A DNA stretch of 32,412 nucleotides from JBOGIF01 sp050742415 (GCA_050742415.1 JBOGIF010000107.1:1-32412), one strand, 5' to 3'. Shown: positions 1 to 8,580, numbered from the stretch's first letter. Numbers and translations: made by a program. The notes: generated by a model not told the origin, from the sequence alone.

Positions 1-14
1 ATCTAAGGCCAGGG

Positions 15-2069
15 GTGGGGCGGCCGGTATCGTCGACCGTCGTGGCCGAGGTGAGCGACCCGAGCAACCGGGCCACCCAGCTTCGAGAGGCGATCGCCCA
101 CCACAGCCGCCGCTATTACGACCTCGACGATTCCGAGATCGCCGACGCCGAGTTCGACGCGCTCGTCGTCGAGCTGCGGGCGCTCGAGTCCGCCCATCCG
201 GAGCTGGTCACGCCCGAGTCGCCGACCCAGAAGGTGGGAGGCACCGTCTCGGCGTTGTTCGCCGAGGTGCGCCACCGCACGCCGATGATGTCGCTCGACA
301 ACGCCTTCGGGTTCGACGAGCTGGTGGCGTGGGGCAAGCGCATGGAGCGCTACATCTCCGGCGAGGTCGATTACGTGTGCGAGCTCAAGATCGACGGCAT
401 CGCCATCTCGGTGCTTTACGAGGACGGCCGCTACCGGCGCGCCGCCACCCGCGGCAACGGTGTCACCGGCGAGGACGTGACGGAGAACGTGCGCACCATC
501 GAGGCGGTCCCCGACCGCCTCGAACTCGCGCGGGCGGAGCTACCGCGGACGCTGGAGGTGAGGGGCGAGGTCTACATGCCGATCTCCTCGTTCAACGACC
601 TCAACGCCCGCCAGGGCGAGGCCGGTCTGCGCCTGTTCTCCAACCCCCGCAACTCCGCCGCCGGCTCGCTGCGCCAGAAGGACCCGATGATCACCGCCAG
701 CCGGGAGCTCGGCTTCTTCTCGTACCAGCTCGGTGAGATCGAGGGTGGCCCGGCCCTGCGCCGGCATTCCGAGACGCTCGCGCTGCTGGAGAAGGCCGGC
801 CTGCCGGTCAACCCGGAGCTGCGGGCGGTGGGCACGCTGGGCGAGGTCCACGACTTCTGCCGAGATTGGCTCGACCACCGCCACGACCTCGACTACGAGA
901 TCGACGGCGTTGTGGTCAAGGTCGACGACCTGGCCCAGCGGTCGGAGCTGGGGTCAACGTCGAAGTCGCCCCGGTGGGCGATCGCCTACAAGTTCCCTCC
1001 GGAGGAGGCCACGACCCGCCTCGAGGAGATCATGGTCTCCATCGGCCGGACCGGGAAGGCCACCCCGTTCGCCCGGTTGGATCCGGTGAGGGTGAGCGGC
1101 TCGACCGTGTCTCTGGCCACCCTCCACAACGAGGACCAGGTGCGGGCCAAGGACGTGAGGCCGGGCGACATGGTGGTGGTGCGCAAGGCGGGCGACGTGA
1201 TCCCCGAGGTGGTGGCGCCGGTGCTGTCCAAGCGCCCGCCCAGTCTGGCCGAGTGGCATTTCCCGACCGAGTGCCCGATCTGCGGGGCGCCGCTCGTGCG
1301 GACGGAGGGCGAGAGCGACACCTTCTGCACCAACGCCGAGTGCCCTGGCCAGCACCACCAGCGCATCGTGCACTTCGCGTCGCGGGGGGCGATGGACATC
1401 GAGGGGATGGGGGAGCAGCGGGTGCGCCAGCTGATCGAGGCCGGGCTGGTTGGCGACGTGGGTGACATCTACTCGTTGGACCACGACGGCCTGATCGGCC
1501 TGGAGGGCTTCGCCGAGATCTCGGTCCGCAACCTGCTGGCGGCTGTCGAGGCGTCGAAGTCCAGGCCCCTGGCCAACTTGCTCGTCGGCCTCGGCATCCG
1601 CCATCTCGGCGGGCGGGGAGCCGAGGTGATGGCCTACGCCTGCGGTCACCTCGACCGCATCTTGGCCGCCTCGGAGGAGGAGCTGGCCGCGGTCGAGGGG
1701 GTTGGGCCGGTGATCGCCCGCAGCGTCGCCCAGTTCTTCGCCCTTGCGCCCAACCGCGAGGTGGTCGACAAGCTCCGCGTGGCGGGCGTGAACCTGGCCG
1801 GCGCCACCGACCGGCCCGATGTGCCTGCCACCTTGACCGGGTGCTCGGTGGTCGTCACCGGCACCCTGGCCACCATGTCGCGCGACAAGGCGGTGGAGGA
1901 GGTCAAGGCACGCGGCGGCTCCTCCCCCGGCAGCGTGTCCAAGCGGACGACCTACGTGGTGGCCGGCGCCGAGCCCGGCGCCGCCAAGCTGGGCAAGGCC
2001 GAGGCCCTCGGCGTGCCGGTACTCGACGAGGACGCCTTCCTGCGGCTACTCGCCACCGGCAGCCCGTGA
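15..2069 (+). CDS. ligA: NAD+-dependent DNA ligase LigA
   Basis: Seals nicks in duplex DNA during replication and repair using NAD+. The protein is 684 residues, close to the usual ~670-700. Visible parts, counted from the GTG at 15: N-terminal Ia region with the YYDLDD motif (34-39) for NAD+ binding; adenylation motif K125-I-D-G with catalytic Lys125; OB-fold region (~330-405); a four-cysteine zinc finger (C420, C423, C438, C443); helix-hairpin-helix repeats (~450-580); and a C-terminal BRCT domain (~604-680). All key residues are present, so the enzyme should be active. The start is uncertain: GTG at 15, 42 and 51 are all in frame, and the last gives an N-terminus more typical of the family. 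Its stop overlaps the next gene's start (GTGA), suggesting translational coupling. Confidence 0.97.
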   Translation: MGRPVSSTVVAEVSDPSNRATQLREAIAHHSRRYYDLDDSEIADAEFDALVVELRALESAHPELVTPESPTQKVGGTVSALFAEVRHRTPMMSLDNAFGFDELVAWGKRMERYISGEVDYVCELKIDGIAISVLYEDGRYRRAATRGNGVTGEDVTENVRTIEAVPDRLELARAELPRTLEVRGEVYMPISSFNDLNARQGEAGLRLFSNPRNSAAGSLRQKDPMITASRELGFFSYQLGEIEGGPALRRHSETLALLEKAGLPVNPELRAVGTLGEVHDFCRDWLDHRHDLDYEIDGVVVKVDDLAQRSELGSTSKSPRWAIAYKFPPEEATTRLEEIMVSIGRTGKATPFARLDPVRVSGSTVSLATLHNEDQVRAKDVRPGDMVVVRKAGDVIPEVVAPVLSKRPPSLAEWHFPTECPICGAPLVRTEGESDTFCTNAECPGQHHQRIVHFASRGAMDIEGMGEQRVRQLIEAGLVGDVGDIYSLDHDGLIGLEGFAEISVRNLLAAVEASKSRPLANLLVGLGIRHLGGRGAEVMAYACGHLDRILAASEEELAAVEGVGPVIARSVAQFFALAPNREVVDKLRVAGVNLAGATDRPDVPATLTGCSVVVTGTLATMSRDKAVEEVKARGGSSPGSVSKRTTYVVAGAEPGAAKLGKAEALGVPVLDEDAFLRLLATGSP

Positions 2070-2716
2070 CCTCGGTCACCCTCGTATCCGTCAATGTCCT
2101 GTTGCCCGAGTTGCTCGGCATGCACCGGGGTCAGCCGGTCGAGAGCGGGATCGCCAAGCGGCCGGTTACTCAGGACAGCCTGTGGCTCGGCCCCACCAAC
2201 CTCGAAGGCGACGGCCAGGCCGACCTCTCCGTCCACGGTGGCCCGGACAAGGCCGTGTACGCCTACCCCTCCGAGCACCTGCCGGTGTGGTCGGCCGAGC
2301 TGGGCCAGGAGCTCGGCCCTGCGGCGTTCGGAGAGAACCTCACCACCGCCGGGGCCACCGAGGACGACGTCTTCATCGGTGACCGCTGGTCGTGGGGCGA
2401 CGCCGTCCTTGAGGTCTGCCAACCGCGGTCGCCCTGCTTCAAGCTCGCCATGCACCGCGGCCGCGGTGACATCGGCCGGCGGTTCAGGGAGAGCGGCCGA
2501 AGCGGCTGGTACCTGCGCGTGCTGGCCGAGGGTCGGGTGCCGGTCGCCGGGCCGATCGAAGTGGTGGAACGGCACCCGATGGGAGCGACCGTCCGGCTCG
2601 TCCACGAGGCCGCTCGACCCGGTGGTGCTCCGGCCGAGGTTCTGGAGGCGCTCCTGCTCGTCGACCCGCTGGCCGACGAGTGGAAGATGAAGCTCGCCGC
2701 CCGGCTGTGGGGGTGA
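2066..2716 (+). CDS. MOSC domain protein, YiiM-like
   Basis: A 216-residue MOSC-fold protein. MOSC proteins use a conserved cysteine in reactions involving molybdenum cofactor-bound sulfur; the YiiM branch is linked to reductive detoxification of N-hydroxylated bases, which is family knowledge and not shown here. Seen in the sequence: the HGGPDKAVY signature (57-65), the FGENL motif (~88-92), and the conserved cysteine in PRSPC (C124). The GTG start at 2066 overlaps the ligA stop by 4 bp (GTGA), and no better start exists nearby. Physical coupling to ligA is suggestive of co-expression but does not prove a shared role. The substrate cannot be deduced. Confidence 0.88.
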   Translation: MTSVTLVSVNVLLPELLGMHRGQPVESGIAKRPVTQDSLWLGPTNLEGDGQADLSVHGGPDKAVYAYPSEHLPVWSAELGQELGPAAFGENLTTAGATEDDVFIGDRWSWGDAVLEVCQPRSPCFKLAMHRGRGDIGRRFRESGRSGWYLRVLAEGRVPVAGPIEVVERHPMGATVRLVHEAARPGGAPAEVLEALLLVDPLADEWKMKLAARLWG

Positions 2717-2999
2717 CGGACCAGCTTGCTTCGTCCGGGGAGTGGCCGAGCATGGACACCCTTCTAGGCAACGGCCACGAAGAGCAGCGGCTCCTTCGCC
2801 TCCAGCTCGAAGTTTCCTGGTGCCTCTCTGCAAGATCCGCCGCGGGCTCACCCTTGTCGCCGATTTGCGTACGGGTCTCCATCAGCGGCCTCCCCGAAGT
2901 GCTCGAGCCGCCGCCTACTCGACGGTCAGGGTCGCCGACATGCCGAGGTCGCGGTGGACCCTCGAGGACGTGCTCGCGCCACAGGTCGGTCGGAGAAAG
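2717..2999. other. Gene-poor stretch with minus-strand coding remnants
   Basis: No intact gene is seen. On the minus strand, short protein-like pieces occur in different frames. At 2915-2959 a frame ends in HRDLGM plus a short beta-strand-like tail before TAG; an H-x4-M spacing like this closes type 1 copper sites. Another frame ends at 2764-2766 with EAKEPLLFVAVA before TAG. The reading frame directly after the stop of the downstream-strand neighbour (3000) also reads LWREHVLEG before the frame would have to shift. This fits one or two decayed genes, one perhaps cupredoxin-like, which would be notable beside the two-domain cupredoxin gene at 4543-5439. Chance open frames in G+C-rich DNA are the alternative. 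Confidence 0.3.
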
Positions 3000-4466
3000 T
3001 CAAACGGTCGTGGTGGTCGTCGGCGGTTCCGTGGTGGATGTGGTGGTGGACGACGACGAGGTGGAGGTAGTGGTGGTGGGCTGGCGGGTCGTCGTCGTCG
3101 TGGGAGGCACGGTGGACGAGCTCGTCGGCGGGATCGTGGTGGTCGGGACGGTGGTGGTGACGGGAGGAGGGGTGGCCGGCGGTTCGTCGGGAATGGTGCC
3201 GAAGGGCTGCGGGTCCTGCGGCGGCTTGGTGCCCTTGGTGGTGCCCGGTTGTGCGGGCGCGACCGAGACGTTCACCGTGACGCTGCGCACGATGTCGCCG
3301 GCCTGGGCCTGGACGACCACCCGGCCGGGGCCGCGCCCGAGAACCACCCCGTTGCCGTCCACAGTGGCGAGCCTGGTGTCGGCAGAGCTCCAGGCGATTC
3401 CCGCCAGCACCCCGGCCGGAGCGGAGGTGCCGTCGGACATCTCGCCGGCTACACGCAGGGGGAACGTCTGGCCCGCCAGCAGGCTCACCGCCTCGGGCGT
3501 AACCGTCAGGTTCTGGAGCGTCGCCGACACTTGGCGGGGCTCGCCCGGAATGGTCGGCCGTGTGCGCTCCGCCTCCACCTGGTCGTTGGCGAGGCCGGCC
3601 AGCCGGCCCATGTCGTTCCCGTCAGCCGGGACGTCGGCGGAGTACCGAAGGTCCATCGTGGCGCCGGGGGCGAGGTCGGTCACCGTGTACCGCACGATGG
3701 GGTCGTCCTGGACCACGGAGTCGAACATGGGCTCGAAGGTCAGATCGCCCACCGTCTTGGCCACGCTCTTCGGGATCACCTCGTCGTAGCTCGTGGTCAC
3801 CGGCGAGGGAGCCGCATTGGTGAGCCGGACGAGGCCGATCAGGCGGTTGCCATTCCTGCCCGCGAGCCGCCACGTGCGGGACAGGACCAGCCCGCTATCG
3901 AGGGTGGCGGGCTTGAAGGCGTAGACGGCTGGGCTCGGCGTGGCTCGGTCCTGGCGAGCCCAGGTCAGGACAACGGCGACGATCCCGGCCACGAGCACCA
4001 CGGCGACGAGAACGGCCAGCGCCCGCCGCCGTGCGGGGGACGCAGGCAGGCCAACGAGCTGCGGCCAGCTCCGCGGCCCGACCTCGGCCGGCTCGACAGG
4101 AACCGGTGGCGGGGTGCCCCACGCGTTCAAAGGATCGGCGTCGTCCGATTGCGGTGGAGCGGGTGACGGCGGTTCGCCCCAGGCCACGGGCGGATAGACC
4201 CGGTTGGACCCGTCGAGGTCGACCGACTCCGGAGTGGGCGGTGGCGCGCCCCAGGCGGCGAGAGGATCGGCGTTGGCCGCATCCCGTGCCACTCGGGCCG
4301 ATCGGGACTCGACGACCGGCACGTCGCCGTCTGGATACTGCTGCTCGTCTAGGTACTGCTGCTCCTCGAAACGTGGCAGCGAGGGGCTCGAGTCCAGGAG
4401 GTCGGCAAGCACCAGGTCGTCCTGGGGCTCGTCCTCCTCTTGTAGCGCCTCGCCAGTGTCCGTCAT
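3000..4466 (-). CDS. One-pass membrane protein with AWG-repeats, Big_2 domain and Thr/Ser-rich tail
   Basis: Not a named family overall. Order, numbered from a GTG at 4490: acidic cytoplasmic N-terminus; three copies of a proline-rich AWGxPP motif (79-84, 103-108, 123-128), two of them preceded by ADPL; basic RRR then a transmembrane helix (~157-177); an extracellular region (~185-310) with an IPKSVA motif; a bacterial Ig-like Big_2 domain (~325-410); and a long Thr/Ser/Pro stalk (~440-496) encoded by low-complexity DNA. The ATG at 4466 is preferred over the GTG at 4490, though no strong ribosome site separates them. It lies downstream of the cupredoxin lipoprotein on the same strand, with about 76 bases between, so the two are probably co-transcribed. 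A surface scaffold or cell-wall-spanning role is an inference. Confidence 0.8.
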   Translation of the reverse strand: MTDTGEALQEEDEPQDDLVLADLLDSSPSLPRFEEQQYLDEQQYPDGDVPVVESRSARVARDAANADPLAAWGAPPPTPESVDLDGSNRVYPPVAWGEPPSPAPPQSDDADPLNAWGTPPPVPVEPAEVGPRSWPQLVGLPASPARRRALAVLVAVVLVAGIVAVVLTWARQDRATPSPAVYAFKPATLDSGLVLSRTWRLAGRNGNRLIGLVRLTNAAPSPVTTSYDEVIPKSVAKTVGDLTFEPMFDSVVQDDPIVRYTVTDLAPGATMDLRYSADVPADGNDMGRLAGLANDQVEAERTRPTIPGEPRQVSATLQNLTVTPEAVSLLAGQTFPLRVAGEMSDGTSAPAGVLAGIAWSSADTRLATVDGNGVVLGRGPGRVVVQAQAGDIVRSVTVNVSVAPAQPGTTKGTKPPQDPQPFGTIPDEPPATPPPVTTTVPTTTIPPTSSSTVPPTTTTTRQPTTTTSTSSSSTTTSTTEPPTTTTTV

Positions 4467-4542
4467 GTTCGCAATACCGCCGTCTCTCACGTCAGGCGAT
4501 GGTACCGGTGGTTGTCGCCGACGCGACCCCGCCTATTCGGCG

Positions 4543-5439
4543 CTACGTAACCGTGATGACGCTTGTGCGCATCCCCTTGGTGATGTGCGGGGCGAAGTCC
4601 CCGAGGAAGTCCGGGATCATGCAGACGAACGCATAGTTGCGCCCCACAACCAGATCCAGCTCGGCCGTGGCGTCGCTTCCGGGCTTGACGGCCGCACCGG
4701 TCAAGAAGCGCACCGGCGGGGGGCCGCTCTCCTCCTTCGCCCAGGCAACGAGGTCGTCGAGGGTCTTGCCGGAGTTCAGCTCCACCAGGTTGATCTCGTG
4801 AAGCTGCTTGCCCTGGTTGCTGAGACGCACAGTGTTGGAGCCGGCCTTCAGCGCCGGGACGCCGGAGAGCCCGAAGTCGACGGCCTTGACCGTGCCCGCC
4901 GACGCCGGTAGCGCACCGTCGGTTCCCTGGCTGACGGTGACCTCTTGGATCATGCCCTTGGCCGCGTGGGGCACTCCGTCGGCGGCCGGGATGAGGCAGT
5001 AGAACGCGTAGCTGCCGGCTGGCAGGTTGACGGCCATGGCGCCGCTCACGCCGGGATCAGCGGTCGGGAAAGCGGCAACGTTCTCGAAGGGCGGGGGGCC
5101 AGAAGGAGGGGTAGCCGAAGGCGGGGCGGTGAGGGTCGCCTTCACGTCGGCCAGGCTCTTGCCAGCGGCGATCTTGGCAAACGCGGCGAAGTGCGGTTCC
5201 TTGCCAGCGTTGGCGTAAGACAGCTTGACCAAGCCCCCCTTGAACGTGGCCGGCACGTCGAACGAGTAGTCCTTGGCGGTGATCGAGACCGACGTCGCCG
5301 TCGCCTGGGTGGTGGGCACCTCGGTGACTTCGGTGGTCGTGTCCGTCGTCTCGCCGCCGCCGTCGCCGCCGCAGGCGACCAGAAGGCCCGCAAGGAGAAA
5401 CGCTACCGGGACTGCGGCGAGACGCCTGGCAAGGCTCAT
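4543..5439 (-). CDS. Lipoprotein with two cupredoxin-like domains
   Basis: A 298-residue predicted lipoprotein. The signal peptide ends in a lipobox (LVAC, Cys23), followed by a Gly/Thr-rich linker. Two homologous cupredoxin domains follow (~50-170 and ~183-298). Each carries a plausible full type 1 copper ligand set in the canonical order His, Cys, His, Met: H83, C148, H158, M163 in domain one; H214, C273, H285, M290 in domain two. Both end in a matching [FV]C[LM]IP ... PH..KGM arrangement, indicating an internal duplication. A strong ribosome site (GGAGGGG about 5 bases before the ATG) fixes the start. Likely an extracytoplasmic electron carrier or copper-binding protein; the partner is unknown. 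It begins a probable two-gene unit with the Big_2 protein and is divergent from the ABC exporter. Confidence 0.85.
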   Translation of the reverse strand: MSLARRLAAVPVAFLLAGLLVACGGDGGGETTDTTTEVTEVPTTQATATSVSITAKDYSFDVPATFKGGLVKLSYANAGKEPHFAAFAKIAAGKSLADVKATLTAPPSATPPSGPPPFENVAAFPTADPGVSGAMAVNLPAGSYAFYCLIPAADGVPHAAKGMIQEVTVSQGTDGALPASAGTVKAVDFGLSGVPALKAGSNTVRLSNQGKQLHEINLVELNSGKTLDDLVAWAKEESGPPPVRFLTGAAVKPGSDATAELDLVVGRNYAFVCMIPDFLGDFAPHITKGMRTSVITVT

Positions 5440-5607
5440 CGACCCCTCCGATCCATGTGTTCCGACGGTCGGCTCTCGACCCGGACGGAGGCTATGGCCC
5501 CCGGTTCGTCACTTCAAGATGTCACGCGTCTTGCAAGGACCGTGGAAAGTCCGGTGCTCCGGAAGCGCCAGCCCGTTACCGTCGGGCCGGTTGTCGGGGG
5601 GAGGGGT

Positions 5608-6576
5608 GTGGCCGCGTTGTCGGGTGCGGGGACGAGCCGGGCGGTGGAGGTCGAAGGCCTTTGCCGGCGCTTCGCGGCCAAGGGCCGACCGGAGGTAACC
5701 GCGCTCTCCGATGTTTCGCTTGACGTCGCCGTCGGGGAGGTGCACGGCCTGCTCGGGCCCAATGGTGCGGGCAAGACCACGCTGGTCAAGATCCTTTCCA
5801 CCGTCCTGCTCCCCACCGCCGGCACGGCACGGGTCATGGGCCACGACGTGGTGGAGGCGACAGCGTCGGTCCGGCCGCTGATCGGCATCGTCCTGGGCGG
5901 CGACCGAGGCCTGTACGGCCGGCTCACGGCTCGCCAGAACCTCCACTACTGGGCGGCTCTCTACAAGCTGGCTCCCGCCGAGGGGCGCGAGCGCGCAGCC
6001 CGCCTTCTCGACCGGGTGGGTCTGGCCGACCGCGCCGACGACCGGGTGCAGACCTACTCCCGCGGCATGCGACAACGGCTGCACCTGGCCCGCGGCCTGA
6101 TCCACGAGCCAGCGGTCGTTTTCCTCGACGAGCCCTCTACCGGAATGGACCCCCTGGCCGCCCGCGAGTTCCGCCAGATCGTGCGCCAGCTGCGCTCGGA
6201 GGGCAGGACGGTGTTCCTGACCACCCACGACATGGCCGAGGCGGAAGCGGTGTGCGACCGGGTCACGCTGATCGACCGCGGCCGCCTCCTCGCCACGGAG
6301 TCGCCGGCCGGGTTGTCGAAGCTGATGTCGAGCCACGAGCGCGTGGAATGCGAAGGCGCCGAGAGCGACGTGCTGGAGGTCGTCTCCGCCATGGCCGGCG
6401 TGACGAGCGTGATTGTGGCGGGTGGATCGGCTCGCATCGAGCTCGGTAGCGAGGGCGCCGTCGGTGTCGTCATGCGCCACCTCGTCGACGCCGGCGTCAC
6501 CTCGCTGAGGGTGACGCGGCCGAGCCTCGAAGAGGTCTACCTGCAACTCGTAGGCGAGCGCGGGCTCGAGATCTGA
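5608..6576 (+). CDS. ABC transporter ATP-binding protein (DrrA-like)
   Basis: A 322-residue cytoplasmic ATPase powering the two permeases that follow. Seen: Walker A GPNGAGKTT (50-58), signature YSRGMRQ (150-156) as in the DAL/DrrA class in place of LSGGQ, Walker B VVFLDEP with D174/E175, switch histidine H207, and a C-terminal regulatory tail ending in a typical SLEEVYLQL segment. The frame is open far upstream, but the GTG at 5608 directly follows a purine-rich GGGGGAGGGG ribosome site and precedes the first homologous residues, so it is chosen. It starts a three-gene operon: a 1-base gap to the first permease and a short gap to the second. The substrate is unknown; drug or lipid export is typical of the class. 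Confidence 0.93.
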   Translation: MAALSGAGTSRAVEVEGLCRRFAAKGRPEVTALSDVSLDVAVGEVHGLLGPNGAGKTTLVKILSTVLLPTAGTARVMGHDVVEATASVRPLIGIVLGGDRGLYGRLTARQNLHYWAALYKLAPAEGRERAARLLDRVGLADRADDRVQTYSRGMRQRLHLARGLIHEPAVVFLDEPSTGMDPLAAREFRQIVRQLRSEGRTVFLTTHDMAEAEAVCDRVTLIDRGRLLATESPAGLSKLMSSHERVECEGAESDVLEVVSAMAGVTSVIVAGGSARIELGSEGAVGVVMRHLVDAGVTSLRVTRPSLEEVYLQLVGERGLEI

Positions 6577-6577
6577 G

Positions 6578-7345
6578 GTGCCTGGCCTGCGGGGGGCCTT
6601 CCGGCTCCAGCTCCAGATCGTCGCGGCCGACCGGGGCTATCTCAACGAGATCCTCGCCAACCCATTCTTCGCCGTCATCTTCCTGGGCGTCGTGCGGGCT
6701 GCCCACCGCGAGGACCTGACCAGCTTCGCGGTGGTGGCCCCGGTGTTGATCACCCTCTGGGCGATGTCGCTCGAGATCTCGGGGGACATCATCGACTCCG
6801 ATCGAGGCGTCGGGATCCTCGAAGGGGTGGTGGCGACCAGCGTTGGGCTCCCGACCGTCGTATGGGGCCGGGTGCTGGCCGTCACCCTGCTGAGCGGGAT
6901 CGCGGTGGCCGAGACATGGCTCGTGGCGCGCGTGGGCTTCGGGGCCGACATCGTGATCCACCACCCGACGGTGTTCGGTGCCACCCTGGTGGCCACCGTG
7001 CTGGCCACGGCGGCGACGGCGTCGGTGATGGCCGGCGTGTTCGTGATGGCCCGCACTGCCCGCACGTTCCAGAACACGATGAACTTCCCCGTCTACCTCC
7101 TGGCCGGCGTGATCGTGCCCGTCTCGTTCCTGCCGGAGTGGGTGCGGCCGGTGAGCCGCCTCATCTTCCTCTCGTGGAGCGCCGACCTGCTTCGAGCCTC
7201 GCTATCGCCCCAGCCGGTCGTCGACGTGGTCCCGAAGTTGGTGGCCATCCTGTTGCTCGGCACGGCCGGTGCCCTGCTCGGCCGGGTGGCTCTGCGGGTC
7301 GTGCTCCACCGTGTTCGTTCCCTCGGCACTCTCGGTTTTGAGTGA
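6578..7345 (+). CDS. ABC-2 type permease (first subunit)
   Basis: A 255-residue integral membrane protein with about six hydrophobic segments, an ABC-2 fold, and the usual conserved proline-rich stretch near the last helices (VIVPVSFLPEWVRP, ~188-201). It forms the membrane channel with the next gene and is driven by the ATPase just upstream. The GTG start lies one base after the ATPase stop, indicating translational coupling. The N-terminus contains an amphipathic segment before the first helix, as in DrrB-like subunits. No substrate can be inferred. Confidence 0.88.
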   Translation: MPGLRGAFRLQLQIVAADRGYLNEILANPFFAVIFLGVVRAAHREDLTSFAVVAPVLITLWAMSLEISGDIIDSDRGVGILEGVVATSVGLPTVVWGRVLAVTLLSGIAVAETWLVARVGFGADIVIHHPTVFGATLVATVLATAATASVMAGVFVMARTARTFQNTMNFPVYLLAGVIVPVSFLPEWVRPVSRLIFLSWSADLLRASLSPQPVVDVVPKLVAILLLGTAGALLGRVALRVVLHRVRSLGTLGFE

Positions 7346-7358
7346 CCGGGGGACTCGG

Positions 7359-8165
7359 ATGACCCGGCTGGTCCAGACCCTCCGGGTCCTCCGCCACGCG
7401 GCCCGGAGCGGCTTTCAGGACCTCCGGGCGACCTACACGCTGTGGAGCTGGCTGTTCGGTCTCTTCGCCCGGATGGTGGCGCAGGTTGCCTTCTTCGCCT
7501 CCATCGGGCGCCTGCTGGGCTCGTCCGAACAGGTCGAGTTCCTGCTGGTGGGCAATGCCGTGATGGTGGCGGCATCGGCATCGCTGACAGTGACCGTGGC
7601 CACGACGTGGGAGCGGGGCGCCGGGACGTTGCCGCTTCTCGTGGCCTCGCCCTCCAGCCCGGTGGTCGTCCTGATGGGCCGAAGCGTCTGCTTCATCGCC
7701 AACGGGCTGGTCACCTCGCTCGGAGGCCTGTTGATCGTTGCCCCGCTCTTCGGCGTAGCCCTCCCTTGGGCCCGCCTGCCTGGCTACCTGGCTTTGCTCA
7801 CCCTGGTGACGGTGTCGACGTACATGAGCGCGACCTTCCTCGGCGCGCTCGTGCTGCGGGCGGTGGGCGCCCGCCGGACGGTAGCCAACGTGGCCCGGCT
7901 GGTGCTCATGGCCTTCTGCGGGGTGAGCGTTCCCCGGGAGCTGTTCCCGGTGCCGGTCCGCCGGGTGGCCGATGTCCTCCCTCTCACCCACGGGCTCGAG
8001 GCCATCCGGGAGATGTTCGGTGCCGCCCGGCCGGACCGGATCTTGGCCCTCGCCGGCATGGAGGCGCTGGTGGCGGCGGGCTGGCTGGTGCTGTCGCTCG
8101 CGACCTTCCGCCGCATGGCCGACGCCGGGCGGCGCGACGGGTCCATCGTGTTCTCCAGCGCCTGA
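7359..8165 (+). CDS. ABC-2 type permease (second subunit)
   Basis: A 268-residue membrane protein with about six helices and the ABC-2 hallmark near the C-terminal third (CGVSVPRELFP, followed by LPLTHGLEAIR). It is diverged from the preceding permease, so the exporter is a heterodimer. The ATG at 7359 has a GGGGGAC ribosome site; an upstream in-frame TTG at 7338 would overlap the previous stop and is less likely. It ends convergently with arsC only 10 bases away. The small palindrome GATCA-gct-TGATC (8164-8176) in the junction is too short to claim as a terminator. Confidence 0.88.
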   Translation: MTRLVQTLRVLRHAARSGFQDLRATYTLWSWLFGLFARMVAQVAFFASIGRLLGSSEQVEFLLVGNAVMVAASASLTVTVATTWERGAGTLPLLVASPSSPVVVLMGRSVCFIANGLVTSLGGLLIVAPLFGVALPWARLPGYLALLTLVTVSTYMSATFLGALVLRAVGARRTVANVARLVLMAFCGVSVPRELFPVPVRRVADVLPLTHGLEAIREMFGAARPDRILALAGMEALVAAGWLVLSLATFRRMADAGRRDGSIVFSSA

Positions 8166-8175
8166 TCAGCTTGAT

Positions 8176-8580
8176 CTAGAGCAGGTCAGCCAGCAGCTCC
8201 TTCACCCGCCGGTCGATCTCGTCGCGGATCGGCCGCACCGCCTCCACGCCCTGGCCGGCCGGGTCGTCGAGCTGCCAGTCGAGGTACCGCTTGCCGGGGT
8301 ACACCGGGCAGGCATCTCCGCAGCCCATGCTCACCAGCACGTCGGCGGATCGGGCGGCCTCGTCGGTCAGTGGCTTGGGGAACGCCTTGGACAGGTCGAT
8401 GCCTATCTCGGCCATGGCCGCGGCCACGGCGGGGTTGATCTCCGCCGCCGGCGCGCTTCCGGCGGAGCGGACACGGACCCGCCCGGCGGCGTGATGGTCC
8501 AACAGGGCGGCTGCCATCTGCGACCGGCCGGCGTTGTGGACGCAGACGAAGAGGACCTCGGGGACGGGGTTTTCAGGCAT
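8176..8580 (-). CDS. arsC: Arsenate reductase, LMW-phosphatase/thioredoxin type
   Basis: Reduces arsenate to arsenite in the cytoplasm. The protein is 134 residues. It carries the phosphatase-like loop C13-VHNAG-R19-S, two further cysteines (C87, C91) in the position used for disulfide relay, and the DDPAGQG segment with the acidic D105/D106. This pattern separates it from true tyrosine phosphatases (compare 13473-14045). It is the last gene of the minus-strand arsI-aqpS-arsC unit and its ATG overlaps the channel gene's stop by 8 bases. The arsenite produced would leave by the adjacent aquaglyceroporin. Whether the electron donor is thioredoxin or mycoredoxin cannot be told from sequence. Confidence 0.92.
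   Translation of the reverse strand: MPENPVPEVLFVCVHNAGRSQMAAALLDHHAAGRVRVRSAGSAPAAEINPAVAAAMAEIGIDLSKAFPKPLTDEAARSADVLVSMGCGDACPVYPGKRYLDWQLDDPAGQGVEAVRPIRDEIDRRVKELLADLL

Noticed and set aside
2717..2999. Possible tRNA or structured RNA
   Set aside because: No T-loop consensus or cloverleaf arms are seen on either strand; only a weak five-base stem (CGGAC/GTCCG) near 2719.
3003..3180. Repetitive GGTGGTCGT-type DNA resembling a short repeat array
   Set aside because: It encodes the Thr/Ser-rich stalk on the minus strand; there are no regular spacers, so it is not a CRISPR array.
4945..5607. Upstream extension of the ABC ATPase frame over the cupredoxin gene
   Set aside because: The extension is antisense to a well-supported lipoprotein gene, lacks homology, and a good ribosome site precedes GTG 5608.
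8164..8176. Small palindrome GATCA-gct-TGATC between convergent genes as a terminator
   Set aside because: The five-base A+T-containing stem with a three-base loop is too weak, and there is no T-tract.
8176..8580. Reading arsC as a protein-tyrosine phosphatase
   Set aside because: The extra cysteines C87/C91, the DDPAGQG region and the ars context identify an arsenate reductase.
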